Assembly (NCBI GenBank): GCA_000934455.1
Contig: KN886046.1
Location: 46,455-73,526, forward strand
Length of the DNA stretch: 27,072 nt
Origin: Apostichopus parvimensis
Taxonomy: Eukaryota > Echinodermata > Holothuroidea > Aspidochirotida > Stichopodidae
Direction of reading: 5' to 3'
The notes below the pieces were generated by a model that worked only from the letters and a program-made list of their open reading frames with translations, was not told where the DNA came from and made no database searches. A program made the translations under genes and the position numbers. Below are positions 18,420 to 27,072 of the stretch, one piece after another (position 1 is the first letter of the stretch; each line of letters opens with the position of its first letter).

Positions 18420-18453
18420 GAGGGGTTGGGAGTGGAAGAGGAGGGGGAAGGGG
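18420..18453 (+). repeat. G/A tract
   Basis: GGGGTTGGGAG, then AGGAGGGGGAAGGGG. It has four G-runs and so quadruplex potential. Confidence 0.8.
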
Positions 18454-18518
18454 ATTCAGTTAAATTAAGTATGGGAGATGTTATACCCATCCATCTCAAA
18501 TTATTCCCTCTCCATGAT

Positions 18519-18536
18519 CCCCACCCCCCCCCCCTC
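18519..18536. repeat. C-rich tract
   Basis: CCCCACCCCCCCCCCCTCC on the plus strand, a short homopyrimidine run opposite in strand to the G/A tract 70 bp before it. Confidence 0.8.
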
Positions 18537-18539
18537 CAT

Positions 18540-19750
18540 CACTCACGCTCCATTCTCCTACCAATCTGTTGTCAACACCCGATTTAATATACCGACATAT
18601 TGTAAGAAGAATCAGTATGAATACAACAAGTACACATATACTATCATTCAAGTCAACAGTTGACTTTATACACTAGGGGGTACTACAATCTCAAGGACAG
18701 ATAAAAACATCATCCATAATTTTGATTTACATAAGCACTACCATGTCCCACTAAGTATATACCTCACTTTAGAAACCATTGTTAGAATCCTGTTGTATCA
18801 ACATCAGTTCTGACCTCTCTGACCTTTAGTCTCATGTACTAACATTTTCTTGTCAAAACTTTCATTCTTCAAACTTTTATGATAATTCAACAGGACAGAT
18901 GCTGTTTAAGTAATAATGACTTTGCCAGATGCAACATAGTTAACCGTGAAGGTATTACTCTACACTCGGTTTATAACCAAGCGACCATTGGATGTTACAA
19001 CTATTTTAGCACAAATAATGCATGTAATAGTCATTTTCCCTAGCTGTTAGAAGGTTTTGGCAAATCTATGTACTGGTATTGTCAACAGGGTTTGTTTATA
19101 AATCTGCCAGAATGGTCATGTAATAGAATTAAACATCATGTATCATGTCGTCAACTCTTTCTCTGATTATAATTAATGGATCAATTTTGTGTAATTCTTT
19201 AATTCAGTAATTTGTTGTTTAATTACTTTCCCAAGTTTTCAATTACTGGTGATGGGATTTTTTGAGAGAGTCTGCAAAGGAAAATTTGACCTTTCAAAGA
19301 TACATAATATTTTTCCTGAAGGTCATTGAATTGAATATTTATGCAAGATTTAGGGTTTGATAAAGCCAAGGATTTTATGCATAAATTACTATGTGTAGTT
19401 TGCTCTAAGTTAAACTTAATAAATAACAACAACATTTTCCATTTTACCATGCAGTTAGTTATACTATGCAAATCATAAAAGAAAACGATTTTTATATTAC
19501 TCTTTATACTGACCATAACACATATTGAAAAAATGCATTCTTACTGTTTCAACTCATCTAGATTAAACTTTGATTGTTCATGTGTTTGGTAGAAAGTCAA
19601 CAAACTTTGAATATGGATTATGTAGTTTGTTTGATAACTTACAGTACACTATTTCCACTTGCATAATTGAAAGAAGTTGAATAAAGCCCCTATTGTTGTA
19701 AGCGTTTTTGTTCATTGCTTTAATACTTCCAGCGTATAGGGCGGAAAGAT
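18540..19750. other. AT-rich stretch with no supported gene
   Basis: Open frames at 19223-19516 and 19578-19790 (minus) show no motif and no good splice pair. The second runs into a C-rich tract. Confidence 0.5.
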
Positions 19751-19779
19751 CCCCACCCCCCCATCTCCCCCTCCCTCCA
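19751..19779. repeat. C-rich tract
   Basis: CCCCACCCCCCC, then ATCTCCCCCTCCCTCC, followed by a short ACACAC run. It gives a Gly-rich minus-strand open frame that is not a gene. Confidence 0.8.
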
Positions 19780-20769
19780 GACACACACAAGAAACAACCC
19801 CAACTATCATATCATTCCATCACTTGTACATAATCTATGTAGTGTTATGTAATGCGGAGCTGTCCACTTTAAAGATCATAATAATCAGAGCAACTCCTAG
19901 CTGTCTGGTAGGACTTTTAAAATTACTACTTTTAGCTCTGCTAGTGACTTGATGGCTTTTAATTGAAAATGTTTGAGTCATAAGTGTCTTGCGCTGGCGG
20001 TTCTTTCAGGGGAAAAAAACCAGAAAAGGGTATATATAGAAGACCTTCTGAGCGGCCTAAATCTGACGTAATTCAAGCTTATCCATTTATTTCTTGGAGC
20101 CTAGCTGGCAATGTTTATGATTTGAAAAATGCTAGAATGCTTCTAGCCTATCAATTAGAAAAGCCAGATTGTTCCTAAAATTGTGACTTTATTGGCGTTT
20201 CGTGTCTGGTTCGAGCAACAAGAATATCAAGTTGTTGTTTAGATCTACGATAGTCCTGTTAATTCTCAGTTTTCCATTACAGCTAATCAATCCTGACTTG
20301 ATGATATTTAAATATTTCATGAAGTGAAATCTTTAGCGCCGCTTCATAAATGGGTTTCCTTTAACTTGTGGCAAACTCGTTACGGAACAAAATCGTGAAT
20401 ACCCAGACACTGCAGTAGCTGGGAGTTTATTGTATACAGCTGGTATGATGGGAATATATGATTGGTAACTATAATTTGTCAAGCAAAGAGCAATTCGTGA
20501 TAAAACTTCTATTAAAAGTTGTATACAGGCCTTCATATTTATGATGCTGTTCCTTAAGTGTGATCAATTACATAAGATGACATTTTAATGAAATATTAAT
20601 TGCTAAAAGTTGGTAAAGTTTGGTGAAAAGGATACATGCAGTCATGTTTTTAAGATCTTATATGTACTAGCACATGAATGCAATTAAATGTTACTCTTGA
20701 TCGATTGTTTAAGTCACACGGTACCTACAAAAGTGGAGAAAAAAAAAAAGACATAAAATTTATGTAATG
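19780..20769. other. Mixed-complexity stretch with unproven open frames
   Basis: The block 19980-20540 is less AT-rich and less repetitive than its surroundings. The plus strand is open at 19984-20178 but only from a GTG. The minus strand is open from an ATG at 20536 and begins MKACIQLLIEVLSRIALCLT, weakly like a signal peptide. Neither shows a motif or clear splice sites. It may be a conserved non-coding or untranslated region; I cannot decide. Confidence 0.3.
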
Positions 20770-20825
20770 GAAAAGGGCAAAGAAATTTATGGCTAAAACA
20801 GGATTTGAAACAGAGACCTCTGGAT
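20770..20825 (-). mobile_element. tRNA-SINE fragment, minus strand
   Basis: Read on the minus strand, GTTTCAAATCC resembles the B box (GGTTCGAATCC). It is followed by AGCCATAAATTTCTTTGCCC, which matches AGCCATTAATTTCATTGCTC of the plus-strand copy at 21023-21120. Same family, opposite direction, decayed. Confidence 0.58.
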
Positions 20826-21022
20826 TGGATAACCATTTTTCATTTACTTATATATTATTTATTAAAAGCTAAATTTCTAATGAAGTTCTCTTCCCTGTCG
20901 CTTTCTGGATTGTATCGAATGAAACTTGGGCATGATCCCTGGTTACACAGTATGCAAGGTACTGTGGATTCTGAATGGCACCCTCAGCAAAGAGATAGCT
21001 ATAGGGATCGCCGTTAATTAAG

Positions 21023-21120
21023 AGCTAGGTAGCTCAGTTGGGAGAGCGCTGGGTTTGTATCTCAGGGATCAGTGGTTCGAATCCCGGTCCAGCCATTAAT
21101 TTCATTGCTCTTTCCTATTG
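21023..21120 (+). mobile_element. tRNA-derived SINE head (tRNA-like, Pol III boxes intact)
   Basis: The A box TAGCTCAGTTGG (21030-21041) and B box GGTTCGAATCC (21074-21084) are nearly perfect. The D arm (GCTC/GAGC) and anticodon arm (CTGGG/CTCAG, loop TTTGTAT, apparent anticodon TGT for Thr) fold. The TΨC stem AGTGG/CCCGG pairs only at two positions and the acceptor stem has two mismatches, so a working tRNA is unlikely. The downstream tail AGCCATTAATTTCATTGCTC is shared with the copies at 20770, 22684 and 22733, which shows this is a repeat family. Confidence 0.75.
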
Positions 21121-22283
21121 TCTATAATTCCCCCGCCAGTTTTCCTTACATAAATTCATGTACACGGTTACATAGAAAGGATAGATACATTTTTATTAAT
21201 TGTTCATTAATTAAGGTTATAATGAAGGGAATTAACAAAATTGCAATGTTTTGGTTTTAAAGTTATATCATTAGATGCCAGTAATTAGGTTTCAAAGTAG
21301 GTAATTATGCAGAAAATAGAAGACAATGAACGAAAAAGGTGCTTTGGAAGTTATGAAAGATTAAATCAATGTATATACTAATCTAAACTATTGAACATGT
21401 TATATAAGTCTATTAACTAGATCACCTAATTGTCCCTCAGGAAACTGAGGAAGAGTTTAAGCAACCATTTATTTAGTACGTTTATAGTCAACTGACTATA
21501 GTGAGAATATAAATTCGTCTGGATCAAACTACTTCTTTACATAATTGTAAATTAGTTTACAAACTTTTTACATAATTGTAACAGCTCATGAATGCATCTG
21601 TAATGTATCACTGATAATATCGATATTTATTGCATAGGATTTCAATCCGTTAGCCTGTTATTGCATTCCGCTCCGGTATAATGACATTAGCATCGAGGCT
21701 TGTGACTGAGAGAGACATTATTACTTTCTGAACAGAAAAAACGATTCCACCCTCCGCTTCACTTTATTTTAATTTGTTAAATTTCCTGTTCCCTACAAGC
21801 TCTCCTCAAGTACATAGGTAAAAAATTGTGGTATTTTCATTGTGGAAATTAGGAATCCCTATTAACTCTGGGTAATTAAATCTTGTTCCCTCTCTTCTGC
21901 GAGGGGATCTCTACCCCACATGACCGAGTTTGACCAATGTAAATAAGCAAATCAATTTAGTATCGGCAATGTTGCCTCTAAAATGTACTGTCAGGAAGCA
22001 AGGTATTTGTACAATAGTTTCGACTGAGGTCAATTGTAATTACGTTTATACGAATTGTACAGCAATGCGCGCAGGGATGTAGGCTATATATGACGGTTTA
22101 TGAAAGCCAGACAGGCTTGGGGTACAAATGTGCCCTTTAGTATGAAGTAATAACTCGTAGAATAATACAGGTCAACTAGGTCATCGTGGATTGACCTTTC
22201 GGTCTGATTTTTGTAGTTGGATGGAGATTAAGGATCAATAATATATCTGGAAGCTGAGGTTTGAATTTGTTATTTCATTAAAT
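21121..22283. other. AT-rich stretch with no supported gene
   Basis: CCTCAG-GAAA-CTGAGG at 21435-21450 forms a 6-bp hairpin with a GNRA-type loop. TATAGTCA-AC-TGACTATA lies at about 21485-21502. The parts near 21640-21740 and 22050-22200 have more CpG, but no exon is defined. Confidence 0.4.
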
Positions 22284-22323
22284 GATACCATTACCAAGAT
22301 TGCTTTTTTTATTTTTTTTATAT

Positions 22324-22530
22324 ATTTTGATATATTTTTTTATATTTTGTTTTTGTCCTTTATACCAGGGACAGAGCATTTGGATTCATCAGGTGCATCT
22401 GAAGATGTTTATAACCTGGGGAGGGGGGGGGGGATATTATTATTGCATATCGTAGGATTGTCAGAGATGAATCAGAAAGACTACTGGTGTTTGTGCAGCA
22501 TGAAGTTTGGTCTGAGTTGGAAGGATTTTA
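22324..22530 (+). pseudogene. Splice acceptor and possible integrase-like coding scrap
   Basis: A long T-rich tract ends in GTCCTTTATACCAG at 22370, an excellent acceptor. The following bases read TEHLDSSGASEDVYNL in one frame, then cross a G-run. After it, another frame reads IIAYRRIVRDESERLLVFVQ then HEVWSELEGFYCK and a stop. The phrase RIVRDESER...V..H recalls the H2C2 zinc-binding region ahead of retrotransposon integrases (Gypsy or GIN-like), with the Cys and the GGHLG motif missing. This resemblance is weak. It could be a real exon, a decayed retroelement, or both by accident. Confidence 0.25.
22418..22433 (+). repeat. G-run
   Basis: GGGGAGGGGGGGGGG splits the coding-like sequence into different frames. 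Its length is error-prone and may explain the apparent frame change. Confidence 0.8.
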
Positions 22531-22683
22531 TTGCAAATAAAATCATGAAAAGTAATAAATTTGATATCAAGTTTCTGAATGTGATGAAGCTTTTTTAACG
22601 ATCAACATTTAGATACAAAAACCTACAGATGTAAAAAGTAAATGAATCACAGGATTAGTCTGACTGGCAAATTATTAACAATA

Positions 22684-22785
22684 GAGAAGAGCAAAGTAAG
22701 TTATGGCTAGAATAGGATGCAAACTTAGTGACCATTGGTTCAAATCCCATTCCGAATCACCAGCCATGCATAACTCTTTTTTTTT
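22684..22785. mobile_element. Two tRNA-SINE fragments head to head
   Basis: 22684-22722 reads on the minus strand as GTTTGCATCCTATTC, then AGCCATAACTTACTTTGCTC. 22733-22785 reads on the plus strand as TTGGTTCAAATCCCATTCC, then CCAGCCATGCATAACTC. Both match the tail and B box of the copy at 21023. The two face away from each other with their tRNA heads truncated between them, so the unit is a rough inverted repeat. Confidence 0.58.
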
Positions 22786-24252
22786 TCAAAACTTTTAAAT
22801 GTAATCAATTTAAGTATAATACAACCATATATGTGTTAGCTTAATGTTGAAACTGATATATTCTTAACTTTCCAAGATTAATTTATCAGCAGGTCTGAGT
22901 TTACCTGCTGCAGAGACCCTGACTTTAATGATATCCCAATTATGCTTCTCTAAGATGCTGTATAGTGGATCCAACATATTTAACAAGTTAATCATTTTGC
23001 AGACATAATGGGGATAGATCTGTTCAACTAGAAAATATTGCAATCAAATTATATTTACATTAACATTGCTGCATAAATTTAGTAGGATATTGACCAAATA
23101 TTGTTGATTCGAATATATCTCAAAGAATTGGAAGTAATAGTTTTTATACCTTTCAATATCTGTGTACGTTGTGTCTCAACAGATCTTAAATCAGTTTTTG
23201 TAAATTATATATAATATTTAAATTTAATCAACCTGCAGACCCAGTGCTTCACTTTAGCAAATTATTTACACACCACAACTGACATTCAGTTAAGAATTCA
23301 CTCCCATCTCTTCCACAACCAAATTAGTGTATGACACATAGGACTATATACATAAGTTTGATTTTTATACTCATGAAACAGTTCTTTGTTAAATTGAAAA
23401 TTTATTTGATAATTTTCGAAAGCATTGTTATTACATTTCTATACTGAAATTTTTGAAACCAAATGTACAGGGGAAAAGTAAGAATAAGCAATAAACAACG
23501 AAGACAGTTTAACAGACATCAAACTAAGATCAGATCTTGTTTGTGTGGAACTTCATGCAGCTGCAACATTATGACATAATTGTTTCAAAACCTTAGTTTC
23601 CTCGGATGGTTTCAATTTTTCCATTCACCATTCCCAAACAACCGACCCCACTTCTCCTACCTACTAGACAACTCTCTTGGACGTTGGTGACCAAAGGTAC
23701 CGCTGCATATAAGAGATTAGACTGTCATTGGATAAGAGCAGTCATGTGATCTTGCATACAATTTGCACTGCAAATTATGCCTGCTATTCAACTACAAACT
23801 GTGATAGTCAAACCGTGAAATTAAGTAAAATATTAAAAATTGGGTCATAACACATCCATATATTACAGGTGTTGATAATTTTTGGGGGGAAAAAGCCGTC
23901 ATCTGCATCTAATTTCATATTTACAACAGACTTTTAAAAGATGAATCATATATGAATTAATTTGGAACAGTTCAGAATTGTTTAGCGCTTTGTGTCAGTT
24001 GTCATGGCAATCATGAATCTGTTTACATAGTGCGGTCTCAGGGAGACATCAAATAAAAGAATTTCTTTGATATTTTGCTCACTAAAAGCTTCCATCTAGC
24101 TATGCCAATTCTTATAATATTGACTGTAATTTGTAAAATGCAAAACATATGTTAACAATGTCTAAAAAAACTGAAGTTTGTAATAATTTTTAATTTGTTA
24201 TGTTTGATAGTTTGTCACACCACCATGGGAAGACTCCGTTAGAGGACTTCAT
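22786..24252. other. AT-rich stretch with no supported gene
   Basis: No open frame of note, no repeat family. The patch 23600-23720 is less AT-rich but gives no exon. Confidence 0.5.
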
Positions 24253-24284
24253 GAGGGGGGGGGAGGGGGTAGGGGGAGGGAGAG
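24253..24284 (+). repeat. G-rich quadruplex-capable tract
   Basis: G9, then GGGGG, GGGGG and GGG separated by A, TA and A. It matches the quadruplex pattern. Confidence 0.85.
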
Positions 24285-24399
24285 TTTACTTGGCTGGGAA
24301 GGGACATGACTGGTGTGACTAATAGTTCTCTACCATTCATATATGTGGCACAACAAGTTGGTTAGAAGCAAACCTGATTTCTAGTTTAAAATATTAATA

Positions 24400-24650
24400 A
24401 TACCACCCAAGGATTGCTGGCTCGTTTCCTGACTAGTTTATTACGTTGTGTCCTTGGGCAAGATGCTTTATCTCACTTGCCCCTCTCCACCCAGGGGATA
24501 AATGGGTACCTGTGAGGTAACTTGTCATAGGGAGGGATTGTCTCTGGGACAGGTTATCATTGACCAGGGGTAATATAACGTCTGTAAAGCACTTTGAGAC
24601 CTATCGCTGTATAAAGCCCTATATAAAAATCAAATATTATTATTATTAGC
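24400..24650 (+). mobile_element. tRNA-type SINE with conserved invertebrate 3' domain and ATT tail
   Basis: CTGGCTCGTTTCCTGAC (near 24417) resembles a decayed B box. It is followed by TTGTGTCCTTGGGCAAG, CTCACTTGCCCCTCTCCACC and GATAAATGGGTACCTG. Then come GTAAAGCACTTTGAGACC and TATAAAGCCCTATATAAA, and the element ends in (ATT)4. This ordered set of phrases is typical of SINEs found across marine invertebrates. It may be the deeply conserved SINE domain called Nin-DC, a name I give tentatively from memory. The A-box region is lost, so the copy is 5' truncated. This is the best preserved SINE body in the window. Confidence 0.8.
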
Positions 24651-25568
24651 TATGAGATAAAGTGAAGGGTTTGCAACATTGTCATAACAAACATTTTTCA
24701 GAGCTGTATTTTCTGTTTTATTTGTTTTTTGAAATAATAGCACAATATGTGAATATTTAAGTGTACATAAATCATATGCTTTATATGAAACAGTGAATTT
24801 CCTTCAGGGCCGATTTATCCAAAATATTTGAAGTAAAGTTGTGAAAGGAATGTTATCCGAGATGAAGAAAAGACTTCACTCATTCGTGTTTTGCCAAATC
24901 CATGGATTCGTAAGATTAAGGTTATGCTCTAAAATTCATATGTTCCCTCTAATTTCCACTTCCTCCTTATGTTCTTCCTTCTCCCCCCCCACTCAAAAAA
25001 AAATATCTATTATGATATCTTTGGTTCAGAAATTTTGCCCAAATTGATTGAAATGACAAATTCAACAATTCAGTATATTATCTGCCACAGGATTATTAAT
25101 TTTTTTATAGTGTTCATGGCGAATCTTCATCCAAATATCTAAGTTTCTCCTCAAAATTATCCACATCCATTCACCATGCCACTTTCCTATTTTGTTCAGG
25201 AATTATAACAACAATAAGAAGAAAGACATTCTAGTTATACGGTCTTTAGTCTAGATTCATTCCAATGCTTTAAGTCGTTGTTTGGACAACTTTCCTTTTT
25301 TTTTGCAACTTAGCTATTAGCATTGCACTATGATTTAAATACGAGACGGCATGGCTTTGTACAAAAGAAGTGAGCTGGGAAGAATTTATTTTTCTGAATT
25401 GACTTTTGATACCCATTATACATGTGCAGTCCTATTAATGGCTTTCCCCTGGCAGATTAAAAAATGGGTTAATAATTTCAAAGCGCAATTTTTCCACTCA
25501 GATTTAAGTGTGCATAACATGATGTAGCTCAAGAAGATAATCCGTGTAACGATTGTAAATGTCAGGAT
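24651..25568. other. AT-rich stretch with no supported gene
   Basis: A C-run at 24983-24991 and an A-run follow each other. Nothing coding or structural is supported. Confidence 0.5.
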
Positions 25569-25593
25569 GAGGGGGGGGGGATAGGGGGGGAGG
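25569..25593 (+). repeat. G-rich tract
   Basis: Two long G-runs (11 and 7 or 8 bases) split by ATA, then AGGG. Quadruplex-capable. Confidence 0.85.
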
Positions 25594-26247
25594 GAATACC
25601 ATTTGAGTGAAGTAAGCTCGTACTTCCTGCCACTCTTGAGCTTTCAAATTGGGTAGATTTGATGGACTAAATTAACCTCTTTGAGTCCATTAAGTATAAA
25701 ACTTTGTAGAGAACTTGACTCAGTGGAAAGTGACATAAATATACATGTAGGAAAAACAATGAGTGATATGACGTGATTGCATTGACGTCCTTAAAATGCT
25801 GCTGACAGTAATAACAACATTTGAAGTCTATTGCAGAATTCTGTCTTAAGAGTCTGACAGTGATGAGTATGAGGGAACATGTGGTTAAAGGGTGTGAAGA
25901 CTCGCGCAAAAAGAAACGTCTAATGCCGGTACTTTGACCTAGTTTCGAATGAGGTGTAACAGAAGTGTTAAACCACCATCGATCCCAGAAAATACACACA
26001 CAGCTTGCTACCGTCGGTAATTAGACACTAGTGTACAGTCAGTACATACAGCTGCAGTTAATACCCTGCACAGCGCAGTATACAACGATACAGCAATGGA
26101 CATCTCAGGTCCAGCTAAAGATAACAATTAGGTATCACGTTTCATTACTGTCTGCATTTTGTAGCGACACAAACAAAACGTCACTTGCAAGCAACAGAAA
26201 GTTAACTTTTTCAGATGGGCGCAAGCGGTTTGGGGCGAGTCTTCAAT
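25594..26247. other. Mixed-complexity stretch with unproven open frames
   Basis: The part 25780-26240 has more CpG than average. Open frames at 25667-25999 (minus, 110 codons) and 26031-26255 (plus) show no motif and no good splice pair. I do not call a gene. Confidence 0.35.
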
Positions 26248-26614
26248 GCCTTTAAAGGTCTGCTGTATAGACCCCAACTATAGCACGCTATCATGGAAAA
26301 GATTCTTGAGATTATGTAATCGACCTGCCTTGGTCGTAAAATGACCTCTTTTTACCAATTAGTCTGCAACTCTTGCCACATATTTTTACTTGTATGAGGG
26401 TCTTTGCGTGAACGCTGTATGATTAACTGCACTGTAGACTGAAAATATTTCCACACAGTGTTTATACAGAGAGCCTAATGGTGTCAACAAGCTATGCAGG
26501 CTAATTATTGAGCCTGAGGTCGATTTAGGCCGTGGCAGGTCGATTACGTAATCTCAAGAAACTTTTCTATCTATAGCTGCTATAATTGGAGCCAATAAAG
26601 CAGATCTTTAAAGA
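26248..26614. mobile_element. MITE with about 100-bp terminal inverted repeats
   Basis: The left arm (26250-26347) and the reverse complement of the right arm (26516-26614) share CTTTAAAG, GTCTGCT or ATCTGCT, TATAGCA...GCTAT, GAAAAG, TTCTTGAGATTA, GTAATCGACCTGCC and TCG or TCGACCTC in order. Identity is high in the inner half and lower at the tips. Both tips carry TTTAAAG, so a TTAA target site (Kolobok- or piggyBac-like) is plausible. The 168-bp core is non-coding. The element is non-autonomous and about 365 bp. Confidence 0.78.
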
Positions 26615-27034
26615 TATAAACTGGTAGTATAAGTGTTAAAGCAGCAATTTGCATTGATTCTCAAGATTTTTTAATCGTAGGATATTATATGATACTATAC
26701 CAATGAAGTAAACTAAGCTAACTGAAAAGTTTCAATTCAAAATATTCCCAAAAACTGCAAAAATATGACATTTTTCTGACATTCGTATTTTGAATCTTTG
26801 GCTTTGATACACTCCTCCCATGCACTAACAGGAACCTTGTGAATATGTTTAACGGACAAGGTCATTTGAATAGCAATGTAAACAGTAAACAAAAATCAGC
26901 TGAGGAGATGGAATGCGCGAAGGAACAGTTACACCATATCTATTAGAATACAATACGTAACGAAAATAGAAAACAAAAATCATGTGTGCATGTAGCAACA
27001 ATTAATGCTTTGCTAACTACTTACTAGTACGTAC
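26615..27034. other. AT-rich spacer, no feature seen
   Basis: No gene, repeat or splice pair that I can support. Confidence 0.5.
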
Positions 27035-27072
27035 AGTAGGCCAGTGGCGGAGCGTCCATACAGTCAGGGGGG
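27035..27072 (+). mobile_element. Start of a DNA-transposon-like element, cut by the window end
   Basis: CCAGTGGCGGAGCGTCCATA, then CAGTCAGGGGGG. The CAGTGGCGGAGC beginning is a common inverted-repeat terminus, and a related start is seen at 5334. The G-run at the edge may be the start of a further G tract. The rest lies outside the window. Confidence 0.4.

Noticed and set aside
21023..21095. Functional tRNA-Thr (anticodon TGT)
   Set aside because: D and anticodon arms fold, but the TΨC stem pairs at only two of five positions and the acceptor stem has two mismatches. Related copies nearby show it is a SINE head.
25667..25999. 110-codon minus-strand open frame
   Set aside because: No motif, no good start context, no splice pair, and composition like chance frames; not enough to call a gene.

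Overview
This window looks like intergenic or intronic DNA from an animal nuclear genome, most likely a marine invertebrate and possibly an echinoderm. It is AT-rich and has no dense coding or operons. It has decayed tRNA-derived SINEs with internal Pol III boxes, an invertebrate-style SINE 3' domain ending in an ATT tail, small inverted-repeat DNA transposons, a retroelement scrap with a clean target-site duplication, and about twenty homopurine/homopyrimidine tracts. There is nothing prokaryotic. The echinoderm guess rests on the general look of the repeats and is weak. No complete protein-coding gene can be read. Most long open frames are chance products of AT-rich DNA or of purine tracts.  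Layout: 1-478 is the end of a diverged satellite with a period near 57 bp. 688-1093 (minus) resembles part of a seven-transmembrane receptor broken by a stop and a frame change. 1620-1735 is a minus-strand tRNA-type SINE. 2785-3359 holds a cluster of nuclear-receptor half-sites with a perfect DR4 and a DR1. 3570-3960 (minus) holds a signal-peptide-like first exon with a good splice donor and a second reading frame broken by two stops. 4700-4885 has two strong minus-strand donors. 5332-5660 starts with a transposon-like terminus. 5660-9290 is nearly featureless apart from purine tracts. 9299-9800 could be a minus-strand first exon beside CpG-rich DNA.  10649-10743 is a pogo/Tigger-like MITE. 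13229-13897 has a YY1-type motif, an ATCGAT cluster and a 24-bp tandem repeat. 14348-14491 is a 114-bp retroelement insertion between 15-bp direct repeats. 14940-15049 has the best splice-site pair in the window. 16080-18540 is rich in G/A and C/T tracts. 20770-22785 holds four related tRNA-SINE pieces, two of them head to head. 22370-22530 is an acceptor followed by an integrase-like scrap. 24400-24650 is a SINE with a conserved 3' domain. 26250-26614 is a MITE with about 100-bp inverted repeats, and the window ends inside another transposon-like terminus.  The genes cannot be shown to work together. The main story is mobile-element remains in a gene-poor region with a few candidate exons, mostly on the minus strand, that need transcript data. 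No clear new multi-gene system is visible. The most original leads are the putative secreted-peptide exon pair near 3.7-3.9 kb, the receptor pseudogene near 0.9 kb, and the repeated G-quadruplex-capable tracts.
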